From Magnetovibrio sp. (GTDB lineage: Bacteria; Pseudomonadota; Alphaproteobacteria; Rhodospirillales; Magnetovibrionaceae): a stretch of DNA of 64,000 bases. The DNA lies in assembly GCA_026196495.1 (NCBI GenBank), contig JAPHSY010000001.1, positions 124,001 to 188,000 on the forward strand, read 5' to 3'. Every line of letters starts with the position of its first letter. Position 1 is the first letter of the stretch. Positions 7,662-17,118 of the stretch are shown here, one piece after another. Both the position numbers and the translations under genes were made by a program. Under the pieces are notes generated by a model, which was not told where the DNA came from, made no database searches, and was given only the letters and a program-made list of their open reading frames with translations.

Positions 7662-10600
7662 TGCATCTCCTTGCCGCGCAACCCGGTGCTGTTCAAGATG
7701 GGTCCGAGGCCATTGATTTGGGCCAAAGCCCTGGCGATATCGTGGTTATTACGGCTGCGGATACTGAAATTTCTGCGCTAGCAATGGCGAATGCCAAAGT
7801 CAGTGACGGTGTGGATGGGTTCCCGGCCCTGCGCCTCGCAAACATGCTGCACCTCGGTCACAACATGTCGGTGGACTTGTATGTCGATGATGTGGTGCGC
7901 CATGCCAAGCTTGTTGTGGTGCGTGTTTTGGGTGGGCGCGGGTACTGGACTTATGGTGTTGATGAAGTTACGGCGGCATGCAAAGCGGCCAACATCCCCG
8001 TGGCGTTTTTGCCCGGTGATGATCAACCCGATGCGGAACTGTCGAGCCTATCGACGTTGGATGGTGAAAACTGTCATCGCCTGTGGCAATACCTAAGCCT
8101 CGGCGGTCCCGATAATGCCCAGGACTTTGTGTGTTGTGCAGCTTCTATCGTGGACTTTGATATCGACTATGCCGAGCCACGCCCGGTTTTGCCCGCGGGG
8201 TTATATTGGCCGGGAAAAGGTGGCGTATCCTTAGGTGATGTAGAGCCGGATCATTGGCGTGAGGGTTTGCCCGTGACGCCAATCATTTTTTATCGGGCGC
8301 TTTTCCTTAGCGGTAACTTGGCGGTGATTGATGAGTTGGTGGATAGCCTGCAAGAAACAGGCTGCAACCCTTTGCCCATATATGTCGCGTCGCTCAAAGA
8401 CCCAGTCAGTCAGGCAACTATCACGGAACTGCTGAAATCCGCTTTCGATGAAGAGATATTGCCTTTGGGCTGTGTCCTCAACACCACTGGATTTGCCGCA
8501 TCTTCGCCGGGTTCACAACGTGTTGCCACACCGTGGGATATTTATGATGTCCCCGTTTTGCAAGTTGTGCTTTCGGGCGGAAATCGTGAAAGTTGGACCG
8601 ATAACACTTGGGGATTGGGGCCGCGTGACATTGCCATGAACGTGGCTTTGCCCGAAGTGGATGGGCGTATTTTATCCCGTGCCGTGTCGTTCAAAGATTT
8701 ATCCAAGCGTGACGATGCCACCCAATGTGATTTGGTCAGCTACAAACCGGAACTGGATCGTATCCAGTTTGTTGCCGAATTGGCCAAACGTTGGTCGTGG
8801 CTGCGCACCCAAGAAAACTGGACCAAGCGTGTTGGCATTGTGTTGGTCAATTATCCCAATCGTGATGCGCGATTGGGCAACGGTGTGGGCCTGGATACGC
8901 CGGCGGGTGTGGTCAATACACTTCGTGCCATGAAAGATGCTGGTTTCGAAGTCGAAGATATCCCCAAAGATGGGAACGCCCTGATTGAACAGATGAAGGC
9001 TGGACCCACCAATGCCCATAAAAACCTGGAAACGGCTGAGCTGACGTTGGCGATGGGGGACTACCAGGACTTCTTTGGCAATTTACCCAAAAGCGTGCAG
9101 CAACGTGTGACCGACCAATGGGGTGCACCCGAAGACGATCCGTTCATCCGTGAAGATGGTGACTTCGCCATCCCCGCATTTTTGTGCGGTGATGTGGCGG
9201 TGGGTTTGCAGCCCGCACGCGGTTATAACATTGATCCGGAAAAAACTTATCATGATCCAGACTTGGTGCCGCCCCATGGGTACTTGGCGTTCTATGCTTG
9301 GCTGCGTGAAGATTTTGATGCTGATGCCATCATACATTTTGGCAAGCATGGCAACTTGGAATGGTTGCCGGGACGGGCATTGGCACTGGGTGCGGACGAC
9401 TTCCCCGAAGTGGCCCTTGGGCCTTTGCCGCACCTTTATCCCTTTATCGTCAATGACCCTGGTGAAGGCACACAGGCAAAACGCCGTGCGGGCGCGGTGA
9501 TCATCGACCACCTCACCCCACCTTTGACCCGCGCTGAAAGCTATGGCCCGCTCAAAGACTTGGAACAATTGGTGGATGAGTATTTCGAAGCCGCCGGGTC
9601 TGACCCACGTCGCACCAAGATCTTAAAACAAGACATCTTGGATCTGTGTCACGTGACCGGCTTGGCTGAAGATGCAGGCATGAAAGAAGGCGCATCCGAA
9701 GATGAACGTTTGGCGACCTTGGATGCGTATCTGTGTGAACTCAAAGAAATGCAAATCCGTGATGGGTTACATATTTTTGGTGAAAGCCCAGCGGATGATT
9801 TGTTGCATGCACTGTTGGTGGCGTTGGTGCGTGTTCCACGTGGTACAGAAGACAAGGATGCTTCGCTCATTCGAGCATTGGCAAATGATTTAGGTTTAGG
9901 TTTCGATCCACTTGATTGTGAAATGGGGACACCATGGGTCGGGCCGCAACCCGATGTGCTGAAAGGTGAGGGTTCTTGGCGTACCATTGGCGATACGGTC
10001 GAACGGTTAGAAGTATTAGCCCTGTCTTTGGTGATGGGTGAAATTCAAGCGCAATCTGATTGGACCAGTACACAGTTAGTCTTGGCCGAAATTGATGCCC
10101 GCATTCGTCCGGCTGTGGAGGCCTGCGGACAGGCTGAAATTGATGGCATCATTCGTGGGCTGGAAGGCAAGTTTGTTGAACCCGCCCCCAGCGGAGCCCC
10201 GACGCGCGGGCGCCCGGAAGTTTTGCCCACCGGGCGTAATTTCTATTCCGTTGATACCCGCGCTGTACCGACCCCGGCGGCTTGGACCTTGGGGTGGAAA
10301 TCGGCGAGTGTGTTGCTGGATGCGCATTTGCAAGAACACGGTGATTGGCCCAAAACCATGGCACTGACGGCGTGGGGCACATCCAACATGCGCACAGGCG
10401 GTGATGATATCGCCCAAGCTTTGGCGTTATTGGGCGTACAACCCACCTGGGATGCGGCCAGTCGCCGTGTGACTGGGTTTGAGGTGATGCCAGCCGATGT
10501 TTTGGGGCGACCGCGTGTGGATGTGACTTTGCGCATTTCCGGTTTTTTCCGTGATGCTTTTCCGGGCCTTATTGATTTGTTTGACAGTGCCGTGCGTGCC

Positions 10601-11425
10601 GTTGGGGCCTTGGATGAAGGTGAGGGCCAAAATCCATTGGCTGCACGTATGAAAGCGGAGCAAGCTGAACTGGAAGCATCCGGTGTTGACGCAGATGAGG
10701 CGAGGCGGCGTTCCGGCTTTCGCGTGTTTGGTTCTATGCCCGGTGCGTATGGTGCGGGCTTGCAGGCGTTGATGGATGAACAGGGTTGGGAAACGGAAGC
10801 CGACCTTGCCAAAGCTTATGTGGCATGGGGTGGTTATGCTTACGGTGCAGGGGCTGAAGGTGAGGCCCGTCATGGTTTGTTTGAAACACGTTTGAAAGCC
10901 GTTGAGGCGGTGGTGCAAAACCAAGACAACCGCGAACATGATTTGTTGGACAGTGACGACTACTATCAATTCGAAGGTGGTATCACCGCCGCGGTGCGTG
11001 TTTTGTCCGGCTCTCAACCTGCCACCTGGCACGTGGATCATTCGCGCCCGGAAACACCCAAGGCGCGAACCTTAGAAGATGAAATTGGACGCGTTGTTCG
11101 GGCGCGTGTCGTGAACCCCAAGTGGATCGAAGGCGTGATGCGGCACGGTTATAAAGGTGCGTTTGAAATGGCGGCGACGGTGGATTATTTGGTGTCGTTC
11201 GCGGCCACGGCGCACTGCGTCAAAAATCATCATTTTGATGCTGTCTTTCAGGCGTACTTGGATGATGAAGATGTTTTGGATTTTCTCAAACAAAACAATC
11301 CCGATGCCTTGAAAGACATGGCCGAACGTTTGGCCGAAGCCCAAGATCGGGGTCTATGGAATTCGCGTTTAAATTCGACTAGAGCAATGCTTGATGAATT
11401 GCGCTCGGAAATTAATTTTCAATAA
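7661..11425 (+). CDS. cobN: Cobaltochelatase subunit CobN
   Basis: Large subunit (1254 residues, the usual CobN size) of the aerobic, ATP-dependent cobaltochelatase that inserts Co(II) into hydrogenobyrinic acid a,c-diamide. Recognisable CobN/BchH segments include VVRVLGGRGYWTYGVDE near residue 85, HFGKHGNLEWLPG near residue 562, and LTAWGTSNMRTGGDDIAQALALLG near residues 900-925. CobN works with an AAA+ pair (chelatase CobS/CobT) that is not in this window. It is the last gene of the cob run; the 32-bp gap to the convergent lipoprotein has no clear terminator. Confidence 0.95.
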   Translation: MHLLAAQPGAVQDGSEAIDLGQSPGDIVVITAADTEISALAMANAKVSDGVDGFPALRLANMLHLGHNMSVDLYVDDVVRHAKLVVVRVLGGRGYWTYGVDEVTAACKAANIPVAFLPGDDQPDAELSSLSTLDGENCHRLWQYLSLGGPDNAQDFVCCAASIVDFDIDYAEPRPVLPAGLYWPGKGGVSLGDVEPDHWREGLPVTPIIFYRALFLSGNLAVIDELVDSLQETGCNPLPIYVASLKDPVSQATITELLKSAFDEEILPLGCVLNTTGFAASSPGSQRVATPWDIYDVPVLQVVLSGGNRESWTDNTWGLGPRDIAMNVALPEVDGRILSRAVSFKDLSKRDDATQCDLVSYKPELDRIQFVAELAKRWSWLRTQENWTKRVGIVLVNYPNRDARLGNGVGLDTPAGVVNTLRAMKDAGFEVEDIPKDGNALIEQMKAGPTNAHKNLETAELTLAMGDYQDFFGNLPKSVQQRVTDQWGAPEDDPFIREDGDFAIPAFLCGDVAVGLQPARGYNIDPEKTYHDPDLVPPHGYLAFYAWLREDFDADAIIHFGKHGNLEWLPGRALALGADDFPEVALGPLPHLYPFIVNDPGEGTQAKRRAGAVIIDHLTPPLTRAESYGPLKDLEQLVDEYFEAAGSDPRRTKILKQDILDLCHVTGLAEDAGMKEGASEDERLATLDAYLCELKEMQIRDGLHIFGESPADDLLHALLVALVRVPRGTEDKDASLIRALANDLGLGFDPLDCEMGTPWVGPQPDVLKGEGSWRTIGDTVERLEVLALSLVMGEIQAQSDWTSTQLVLAEIDARIRPAVEACGQAEIDGIIRGLEGKFVEPAPSGAPTRGRPEVLPTGRNFYSVDTRAVPTPAAWTLGWKSASVLLDAHLQEHGDWPKTMALTAWGTSNMRTGGDDIAQALALLGVQPTWDAASRRVTGFEVMPADVLGRPRVDVTLRISGFFRDAFPGLIDLFDSAVRAVGALDEGEGQNPLAARMKAEQAELEASGVDADEARRRSGFRVFGSMPGAYGAGLQALMDEQGWETEADLAKAYVAWGGYAYGAGAEGEARHGLFETRLKAVEAVVQNQDNREHDLLDSDDYYQFEGGITAAVRVLSGSQPATWHVDHSRPETPKARTLEDEIGRVVRARVVNPKWIEGVMRHGYKGAFEMAATVDYLVSFAATAHCVKNHHFDAVFQAYLDDEDVLDFLKQNNPDALKDMAERLAEAQDRGLWNSRLNSTRAMLDELRSEINFQ

Positions 11426-11457
11426 GCTGTAAGCTGCGTTAGCTTATAATATCAATG

Positions 11458-12009
11458 CTAATTTGAACCTTGTGTACAGGTCTCAGGACTAAGCTTGCGT
11501 AAAAGGGCTTCTTTAACATAAGGCCTCATTGAAAATTCTTGAGCCCATTTTGCCGGATTGTCAGTTGTTGCCTTTGAGCATAATTCTTTATTGCTGAGGC
11601 TACGTCCGGGTGTGGGATCGACACCTTGATTCATGGCTTTGATTTCAAACAAGGTATAAGCCTCATCCTCCGATTTGCGCCATACAACATCTTTGTTGGT
11701 CGCTAACAACTTGCATTCCACAGGTCCCCTAGATTCACAGAGGACGACAGCCTTGTGATACGATGAAGTTGTGTTTTTACAGTTTACCTCTGAGCAGAAA
11801 TAATATGAATAGGTAGAGCCGTCGATGGCAGCAGCAAATGCTGTTGGGTTTGAGAGATTCATGTACTCTTCAAGACCATTTACGGCACCACTTGTTAAGC
11901 GAATTTCACCCTGTCCCGTGTGAGATTGACAAGCGGTCAAGATGAGGGAGGTGAGACCAACCAGAAATATAGATTTTACAAAAGACCTTTGATAAGAAGA
12001 CACAATCAC
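11458..12009 (-). CDS. Predicted lipoprotein, function unknown
   Basis: A 183-residue protein with a signal peptide and a lipobox ending LTAC (Cys 27), so it is predicted to be lipid-anchored and facing the periplasm. The mature part has six further cysteines, several in pairs (CSEVNC, CESRGPVEC, then two near the C-terminus), suggesting disulfides. I do not recognise a family. It is convergent with cobN and preceded by an AT-rich 190-bp spacer shared with the divergent msrB. No functional link to the cob genes is evident. Confidence 0.75.
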   Translation of the reverse strand: MIVSSYQRSFVKSIFLVGLTSLILTACQSHTGQGEIRLTSGAVNGLEEYMNLSNPTAFAAAIDGSTYSYYFCSEVNCKNTTSSYHKAVVLCESRGPVECKLLATNKDVVWRKSEDEAYTLFEIKAMNQGVDPTPGRSLSNKELCSKATTDNPAKWAQEFSMRPYVKEALLRKLSPETCTQGSN

Positions 12010-12198
12010 TTCTCCACTGATAATTTATCATATGAAATTTATAGGGCTAATATTAGTTAGAGTTTATAATGGCATGTAACACTATGAATTGTGCCACATG
12101 TTTTTTGCTAAGACCATGGGGCAAAATTTAGTCGCGGATTGGACAAGGCACACCAATATTAGGAAGACTACCCCCTGATTTAGCAGTGGAGACTGCAC

Positions 12199-12645
12199 AT
12201 GCCCGACTATTTTAAAACCAATGAAGCCATAGCACAGCTGACGCCAGAGCAATTTCGCGTTACTCAGCAATCAGGCACGGAGCGTCCGGGCACCGGGGAA
12301 TATCTCAACAACCATGAACCCGGCATTTATGTCGATATCGTGTCTGGAGAGCCATTGTTTGCATCCGGTGACAAGTTTGAATCTGGTTGTGGTTGGCCCA
12401 GTTTCACCAAGCCGATTGAGCCTGCAAATGTGCAAGAACTTTCGGATCAATCTCATGGGATGGTGCGTACTGAGGTCCGTTCTAAATTCGGGGACAGTCA
12501 CTTAGGGCATGTATTTCCCGATGGGCCGAGGGACCGTGGCGGCTTGCGCTATTGCATCAATTCAGCCTCTCTGAGATTTATTCATCGTGACGATATGCAA
12601 GACCAAGGTTATGGGGATTTTCTCGAACAAGTGGAAGACGTTTGA
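12199..12645 (+). CDS. msrB: Peptide-methionine (R)-S-oxide reductase
   Basis: Repairs methionine-R-sulfoxide in proteins. The 148 residues carry the MsrB hallmarks: SGCGWPSF (Cys 64, possible resolving cysteine), [18 protein letters not shown] and [11 protein letters not shown] with catalytic Cys 119. The two CxxC pairs that bind structural zinc in many MsrB proteins are absent (the positions read VDIVSGEP and SKFGDS), so this is the zinc-free form. Convergent with the Hpt gene, 6 bp apart. Confidence 0.95.
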   Translation: MPDYFKTNEAIAQLTPEQFRVTQQSGTERPGTGEYLNNHEPGIYVDIVSGEPLFASGDKFESGCGWPSFTKPIEPANVQELSDQSHGMVRTEVRSKFGDSHLGHVFPDGPRDRGGLRYCINSASLRFIHRDDMQDQGYGDFLEQVEDV

Positions 12646-12651
12646 CGTGCG

Positions 12652-13131
12652 TTATGCCTGCAGGACTTTTTGTGTCATGGAATGCAGCGTATCAATCATG
12701 CGCTGTGCGCCTTCAGGTTCATCCCCAGTCATGCGTTTTTGAGCAATGATTTTCATCGCCTCAATATGGTAGAGCATGACTTTGAGATGGGGCGGTGTGA
12801 TGGATTGAGCGTGTTCGATAAAGCGACACAGATCGTTTCCCACCACGGTGATCATCATATAATCAAAAGTTCCGGCCTGACCTTTCAGATCATGAACAGC
12901 AGTGAACAGTTTCTTTTGTAGGTCTTCATCGGTGGGGGATGCACTTAACGATGCGTGAAGGTCTTCAATATTGGACAGTTCACCGGGTAAGCGCAAAGCA
13001 AATTGTTTGCTGTAGCTGGCGATGACCTCATTTGCAGCGGTGAATTTTTGTTCCTCAGTATGTGCACGCGAAACTTTGTTTTGTAGGGTGTTTGGAACAT
13101 TGATGATTTCCACAGGGTGTGCTTTGTTCAT
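12652..13131 (-). CDS. Hpt-domain phosphotransfer protein
   Basis: A 159-residue all-helical protein with a histidine phosphotransfer motif HDLKGQAGTFDY (His 80 as probable phospho-acceptor, HxxKG pattern) followed by the expected helix ending in LCRFIEHA. Hpt proteins relay phosphate between hybrid histidine kinases and response regulators. No kinase or receiver gene is adjacent, so it is an orphan relay protein whose partners lie elsewhere. The first 50 residues have no recognisable domain. Function in phosphorelay is inferred from the motif. Confidence 0.8.
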   Translation of the reverse strand: MNKAHPVEIINVPNTLQNKVSRAHTEEQKFTAANEVIASYSKQFALRLPGELSNIEDLHASLSASPTDEDLQKKLFTAVHDLKGQAGTFDYMMITVVGNDLCRFIEHAQSITPPHLKVMLYHIEAMKIIAQKRMTGDEPEGAQRMIDTLHSMTQKVLQA

Positions 13132-13281
13132 AGCTTTTGCCTTATGAATGCAGGTGCCGAAACTCCCCCGTATATCAGCCGATTGCCCCCTTTAAATCCG
13201 CCCAAATTGTGGTGGGAATTAAATGAGTATGAACCTCCCCCGGTTATTTTTTGTCCCTAACAGTATAACACACCCCCTGTA

Positions 13282-13299
13282 TTGCGCATTAGTGCGCAA
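13282..13299. promoter_or_regulatory. Perfect 7-bp inverted repeat
   Basis: TTGCGCA and TGCGCAA separated by the tetraloop TTAG, 30 bp downstream of the helicase stop on the minus strand. There is no T-run on either side, so a Rho-independent terminator is not well supported; it could be an mRNA 3'-end stabilising hairpin or a protein site. Confidence 0.35.
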
Positions 13300-13328
13300 G
13301 GCTTAGTACAAACGTATAGCGTGTAGTG

Positions 13329-14747
13329 TTAAGAGCTGCGTTTAGCGGCGCGTTTGGCACCGCGCTTGGCAGCGGCTTTTTGGGTATTGGTTTTTTTCGA
13401 ACCGTGGTTTTTCGTACCTGCACCCTTGCCAGAACTGTGCCCATGTCCACCGTGACCTTTATCACCATGGCGTTTGCCGTCTTTGGCGCGATGGCCTTTG
13501 CCCTTGTGTTTTTCGCCCTGGGATGTTTGGGGGCGACGTCCACCACCTTTGCGTCCGCCACCACCACCACCACCGCGCTTGGGCGGGTCTTCGTCAGGTT
13601 GGGCAATGGCTTCGGCATGAAATGTGTGCTGTTCATCAATGGGAACAGCTTGTTGAATGGCTTTTTCGATATCGCGCAGATAGCCACGTTCTTGCGCATC
13701 GCAAAACGAAATAGCTTCACCCTTTTCACCTGCACGTGCGGTGCGGCCAATACGATGGACGTAGCTTTCTGGCTCGTTGGGTAGATCGAAGTTGATGACG
13801 TGTGAGACACCATCGACATCAATGCCACGTGCGGCGATGTCGGTGGCAACCAAAACGCGGAGTTTACCGTCACGAAAGCCCTTTAGCGCGCGCTGGCGGG
13901 CATTTTGGGCTTTGTCGCCATGAATGGCACCGGAACGCACACCACTTTTTTCCAGATGCCGAGCAACCCGATCAGCACTGTGCTTGGTTCGGGTGAATAC
14001 CAACACACGGGTGATGTCTTCATTTTTCATAATCTCCGACAACAGCGTGCGTTTCTTTTGTTTGGGCACGAACAAGACGCGTTGTGAAATACGTTCGGCG
14101 GTGGTTGCGGGCGGGGTCACTTCAACTTCAACCGGCTTGATCAGCAAACCATCGGCCAGCTTCTTTACGGTTGCAGGCATGGTTGCTGAAAATAAGACGG
14201 TTTGGCATTTGGCAGGGATTTCTGCAGATATCTTTTTGACATCGTGAACAAAACCCATATCCAACATGCGGTCAGCTTCGTCCAAAACAAAGGTTTCAAC
14301 CTTGTCGAGGCGAATCTTGCCTTGGTTCATGAGGTCCAGTAAGCGTCCTGGTGTTGCCACAACAATTTGGGCCCCGGCGTTCAAGGCTTTGATTTGTTTT
14401 CCAATGGGCACACCACCAAAAACCACGACCCCACGCACATCGACAAACCGTGCATAGCACACAATGCTTTCTTGGATTTGTAGGGCAAGTTCCCGTGTGG
14501 GTGCCAAAATAAGTGCCCGCGGTGCTTTGCGGGATGGCAGTATGTTGGCTTCGACCAAACGGTGCAATATGGGCAGTACAAAGGATGCTGTTTTACCAGT
14601 CCCGGTTTGGGCAACACCCAATAGATCGCGGCCCTTTAACAAAGGGGGAATGGATTGTACCTGGATGGGCGTGGGCGTGGAGTAGCCTTCTTTGGCTACC
14701 GCTTTTTGGACCGGCTCGATTAGGCCAAGTCCTTTAAAATCGCTCAT
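13329..14747 (-). CDS. rhlE: DEAD-box ATP-dependent RNA helicase (RhlE type)
   Basis: A 472-residue helicase with all core motifs in order: Q-motif region PTPIQ, motif I AQTGTGKT, PTRELA, TPGRLLDL, DEAD (VLDEADRMLDMGF), SATMP, then in domain 2 ARGIDVDGV and HRIGRTARAGEKG. The C-terminal 90 residues are a low-complexity basic tail rich in Gly, Lys and His, which in RhlE-like helicases gives nonspecific RNA binding. Such helicases act in ribosome assembly and mRNA decay, often at low temperature. The cold-shock gene lies just upstream on the same strand, with a hairpin between them. Confidence 0.92.
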   Translation of the reverse strand: MSDFKGLGLIEPVQKAVAKEGYSTPTPIQVQSIPPLLKGRDLLGVAQTGTGKTASFVLPILHRLVEANILPSRKAPRALILAPTRELALQIQESIVCYARFVDVRGVVVFGGVPIGKQIKALNAGAQIVVATPGRLLDLMNQGKIRLDKVETFVLDEADRMLDMGFVHDVKKISAEIPAKCQTVLFSATMPATVKKLADGLLIKPVEVEVTPPATTAERISQRVLFVPKQKKRTLLSEIMKNEDITRVLVFTRTKHSADRVARHLEKSGVRSGAIHGDKAQNARQRALKGFRDGKLRVLVATDIAARGIDVDGVSHVINFDLPNEPESYVHRIGRTARAGEKGEAISFCDAQERGYLRDIEKAIQQAVPIDEQHTFHAEAIAQPDEDPPKRGGGGGGGRKGGGRRPQTSQGEKHKGKGHRAKDGKRHGDKGHGGHGHSSGKGAGTKNHGSKKTNTQKAAAKRGAKRAAKRSS

Positions 14748-14804
14748 CTTGACACCTTCAGTGTTATTTTTTGTTGCTTATAGACAGGTATGCACAAATA
14801 GCAA

Positions 14805-14840
14805 GAGGGCGCGGGGCTTTTCAGCCCGGCGCGCCCCCTC
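14805..14840 (-). terminator. Rho-independent terminator after cold-shock gene
   Basis: A strong GC-rich hairpin (GAGGG...CCCTC arms with a GAAA-type loop) lies 16 bp downstream of the cold-shock stop. An A/T-rich flank is present on both sides (AAATTTTTGA on the right, TTGCTATTTG on the left of the minus transcript), so it probably ends the cspA message before rhlE. Confidence 0.65.
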
Positions 14841-14856
14841 AAATTTTTGACTGGAT

Positions 14857-15066
14857 TTAGTCCAGAGCGACGAGGTTGTCAGCTGCCATTTTGCCGTTGC
14901 GGCCTTCGGACAGATCAAACTCAACCTTCTGGCCGTCACGCAGACCGGATAGACCGGCGCGTTCAACAGCAGAGATATGCACGAATGCATCTTTAGAGCC
15001 ATCTTCGGGTTCGATAAAACCAAAACCTTTGGTGGCGTCAAACCACTTTACGGTACCTTTAGCCAT
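14857..15066 (-). CDS. cspA: Cold-shock protein, CspA family
   Basis: A 69-residue single cold-shock domain that binds single-stranded nucleic acid and acts as an RNA chaperone. RNP1 reads KGFGFI and RNP2 reads FVHIS. The ATG at 15066 is chosen because AAAGGA lies 9 bases upstream and the protein then starts MAKGTVKW, the normal family start; an in-frame ATG three codons earlier directly abuts the ribosome-binding site. A spacer of about 220 bp without a gene lies upstream and could hold the long 5' leader usual for cold-shock genes. Many paralogues exist in alphaproteobacteria, so cspA is a family label. Confidence 0.93.
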   Translation of the reverse strand: MAKGTVKWFDATKGFGFIEPEDGSKDAFVHISAVERAGLSGLRDGQKVEFDLSEGRNGKMAADNLVALD

Positions 15067-15288
15067 AATAGTCATTCCTTTGACAGTATTAATATGGCGG
15101 GCAGCAACCAGAGCTGTCCACTCATGTAACGTTCACGATCGTCAGGAAGTAACTTGTTGGGCCAAGGCCAGGCATCTTAGGTGACATTAAGCCAAAAGCG
15201 AGCAGCACGGAATTCAAGACAAATAGTAACGTGGCCTGAAGGATACGAGCTTTATGTTACAACAGCAAGAATAAAGGGTTTTTTCGTC

Positions 15289-17004
15289 TTACCACTTCTT
15301 CCCAGTGGTAAATGCTGGATTGGGGAACATATGGATGTGTTTTGCCATGTTGAATGACTTGGTATTGGCGTTAGGTTTGCCAAACAGATAGCCCTGAGCG
15401 TAATTAATTCCGCATTTGCGCACGAATTCCAGCCCTTGTGTGTCATCGACCATTTCGGCGATGGTTTCAATGCCGAGGTTTTTGCAAAGCGTTGCCATGC
15501 TTTCCAAAAGTGCCTTGCCGCGACGGGCGCGCTGGGCGTCTTTGACCACTGGACCGTCAAGTTTGACCACGTCGACTTCCAGACGCATAAGATAGCCAAA
15601 GCTAGCGGCGCCAGCACCGAAATCGTCTAGGCAGACCGGATAGCCGTCTTTGCGCAGGCGCTGGATAAAGTTGTTGGCCTGTTCCAGGTCTTCCATTTTT
15701 GCAGATTCGGTAATTTCAAATACCATGCGCCCTTTGGCCCATTGGTTCTCACTCATCAAATTGTGGAGTGCGGTAACGTACCATTCTGATGCCACCGATT
15801 GGCCGGATATATTGATGGCTATGGACATGGGGCTATTGCGCGGGATGGTGTTTAGGAACTCCAATCCCTTTTCCACCACGGCCAAATCGAACTCAGGGAT
15901 CAGTCCGGTTTCTTCGGCCATGGTGATGATTTCAAACGGTGACACGCCTTCTTGAAAGCGGGTCAGCGCTTCGTAGTGGTGTACCTCACCGGTCTTTACA
16001 TCAATGATTGGGTGATAGACCAAATGAAATTCACGGTTGGCCACAGTGTTTTTGAAGGTGGTCACCTTTTCCGCAGCTTCAGAAACCAGTGTCGACAGGT
16101 TGGATGACAGTTCCTGCATGTTGAAACCGCTGGAATTACCTTGTTCCTTGAAGCGGTTGATGGCGTAGACCAATCCATTGGCCATATCTTCTTCAGAGAT
16201 ATTTTCGGCATCCACATTCATTGTGGCGGCTTGGATATCGACCCCTTGTTTTTTGGGGTCAAAGTTCTTGGCAACATCGGCCAATTGATTTTCGAGAGTA
16301 CTGACATCGAGATCATCGGCGTGAACCAAACCGAACTTGCCATCGTCCAATTCTGCTGCGCTGTCGCCATCAACAGAACTGGCCCGCAGGTAAGTGCCCA
16401 AGACTTTGTCGAGTTCAGCAGCCTGAGCCGGATCCAGGCTGGCTTTTAACTTGTCTAAGCCGGGCATATTGATCAAGGTCAGTTGGCTGTCGTCTTCTCC
16501 CGTGCTCGATTTAAGCTTGCCGCCCAAAACGTCGGCAAAAGAATCGGCATCATAGAGATTGCTTTCGGTGCCTTTGGAGCCGCCGTGAACCAAGCCCGCA
16601 CCTTGGTTGCGTGAAACTCGTAAGGCCAAGAAATAATGATTGTCCAGATCTTCAAGAAAATATCCGGCAAAACCAAAGGGCAGCCCACCACCGTGGGAGC
16701 CTTTGAAGCGAATATCGACATCTTCAATCCGGCCCTGGCGTCGCGCCACACCCAAAAGGGACCGCATCAAGCCCATATCTTCCTGCCAAACAATATCAGA
16801 CAGAGATTTACCTTGCATTTGATCGGTCGTCATACCCGTGATGGCTTGCCACGGGCCGCCCGCAAAAACAATGCCTTCGTTGATATCAACTTCCAGCAAG
16901 AAATCAGCCCAGCAGAACGCCAGCGCAACGAAGCGGTCACGCTCACTCTTCGTCCCCGGTCCCGTTGAAATGGGCGGGGCTGCTGCTGTGTTGGCTTGCG
17001 GCAT
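15289..17004 (-). CDS. PAS-EAL c-di-GMP phosphodiesterase
   Basis: A 571-residue soluble protein. Residues about 35-135 resemble a PAS sensor domain (FAGGPWQAITGMT, then QGKSLSDIV). A linker region follows, and an EAL domain spans about residues 325-560. Catalytic elements are present: HYEALTR (EAL, near 345), INISGQS, FEITES, LDDFGAG (near 458), VVKLDG, TIAEMVDD and YAQGYLFGKP. This set argues for an active enzyme that hydrolyses c-di-GMP to pGpG, unlike the degenerate EAL genes at the start of the window. The input signal is unknown. It is divergent from the HAD phosphatase gene. Confidence 0.88.
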   Translation of the reverse strand: MPQANTAAAPPISTGPGTKSERDRFVALAFCWADFLLEVDINEGIVFAGGPWQAITGMTTDQMQGKSLSDIVWQEDMGLMRSLLGVARRQGRIEDVDIRFKGSHGGGLPFGFAGYFLEDLDNHYFLALRVSRNQGAGLVHGGSKGTESNLYDADSFADVLGGKLKSSTGEDDSQLTLINMPGLDKLKASLDPAQAAELDKVLGTYLRASSVDGDSAAELDDGKFGLVHADDLDVSTLENQLADVAKNFDPKKQGVDIQAATMNVDAENISEEDMANGLVYAINRFKEQGNSSGFNMQELSSNLSTLVSEAAEKVTTFKNTVANREFHLVYHPIIDVKTGEVHHYEALTRFQEGVSPFEIITMAEETGLIPEFDLAVVEKGLEFLNTIPRNSPMSIAINISGQSVASEWYVTALHNLMSENQWAKGRMVFEITESAKMEDLEQANNFIQRLRKDGYPVCLDDFGAGAASFGYLMRLEVDVVKLDGPVVKDAQRARRGKALLESMATLCKNLGIETIAEMVDDTQGLEFVRKCGINYAQGYLFGKPNANTKSFNMAKHIHMFPNPAFTTGKKW

Positions 17005-17118
17005 TTAGGCTCCCAAAAATTTAACTAGCAAAAGGCGCATTATTGAAAATCAAACAGCAATTGTCATAACTTAGCACAGTATTTTGTAATCATCCCTACG
17101 CATTCTAGCTTAGTTCAT

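Noticed and set aside
11430-11446. Small hairpin TAAGCT/AGCTTA after cobN as a terminator
   Set aside because: Only 6 bp of AT-rich stem and no T-run.
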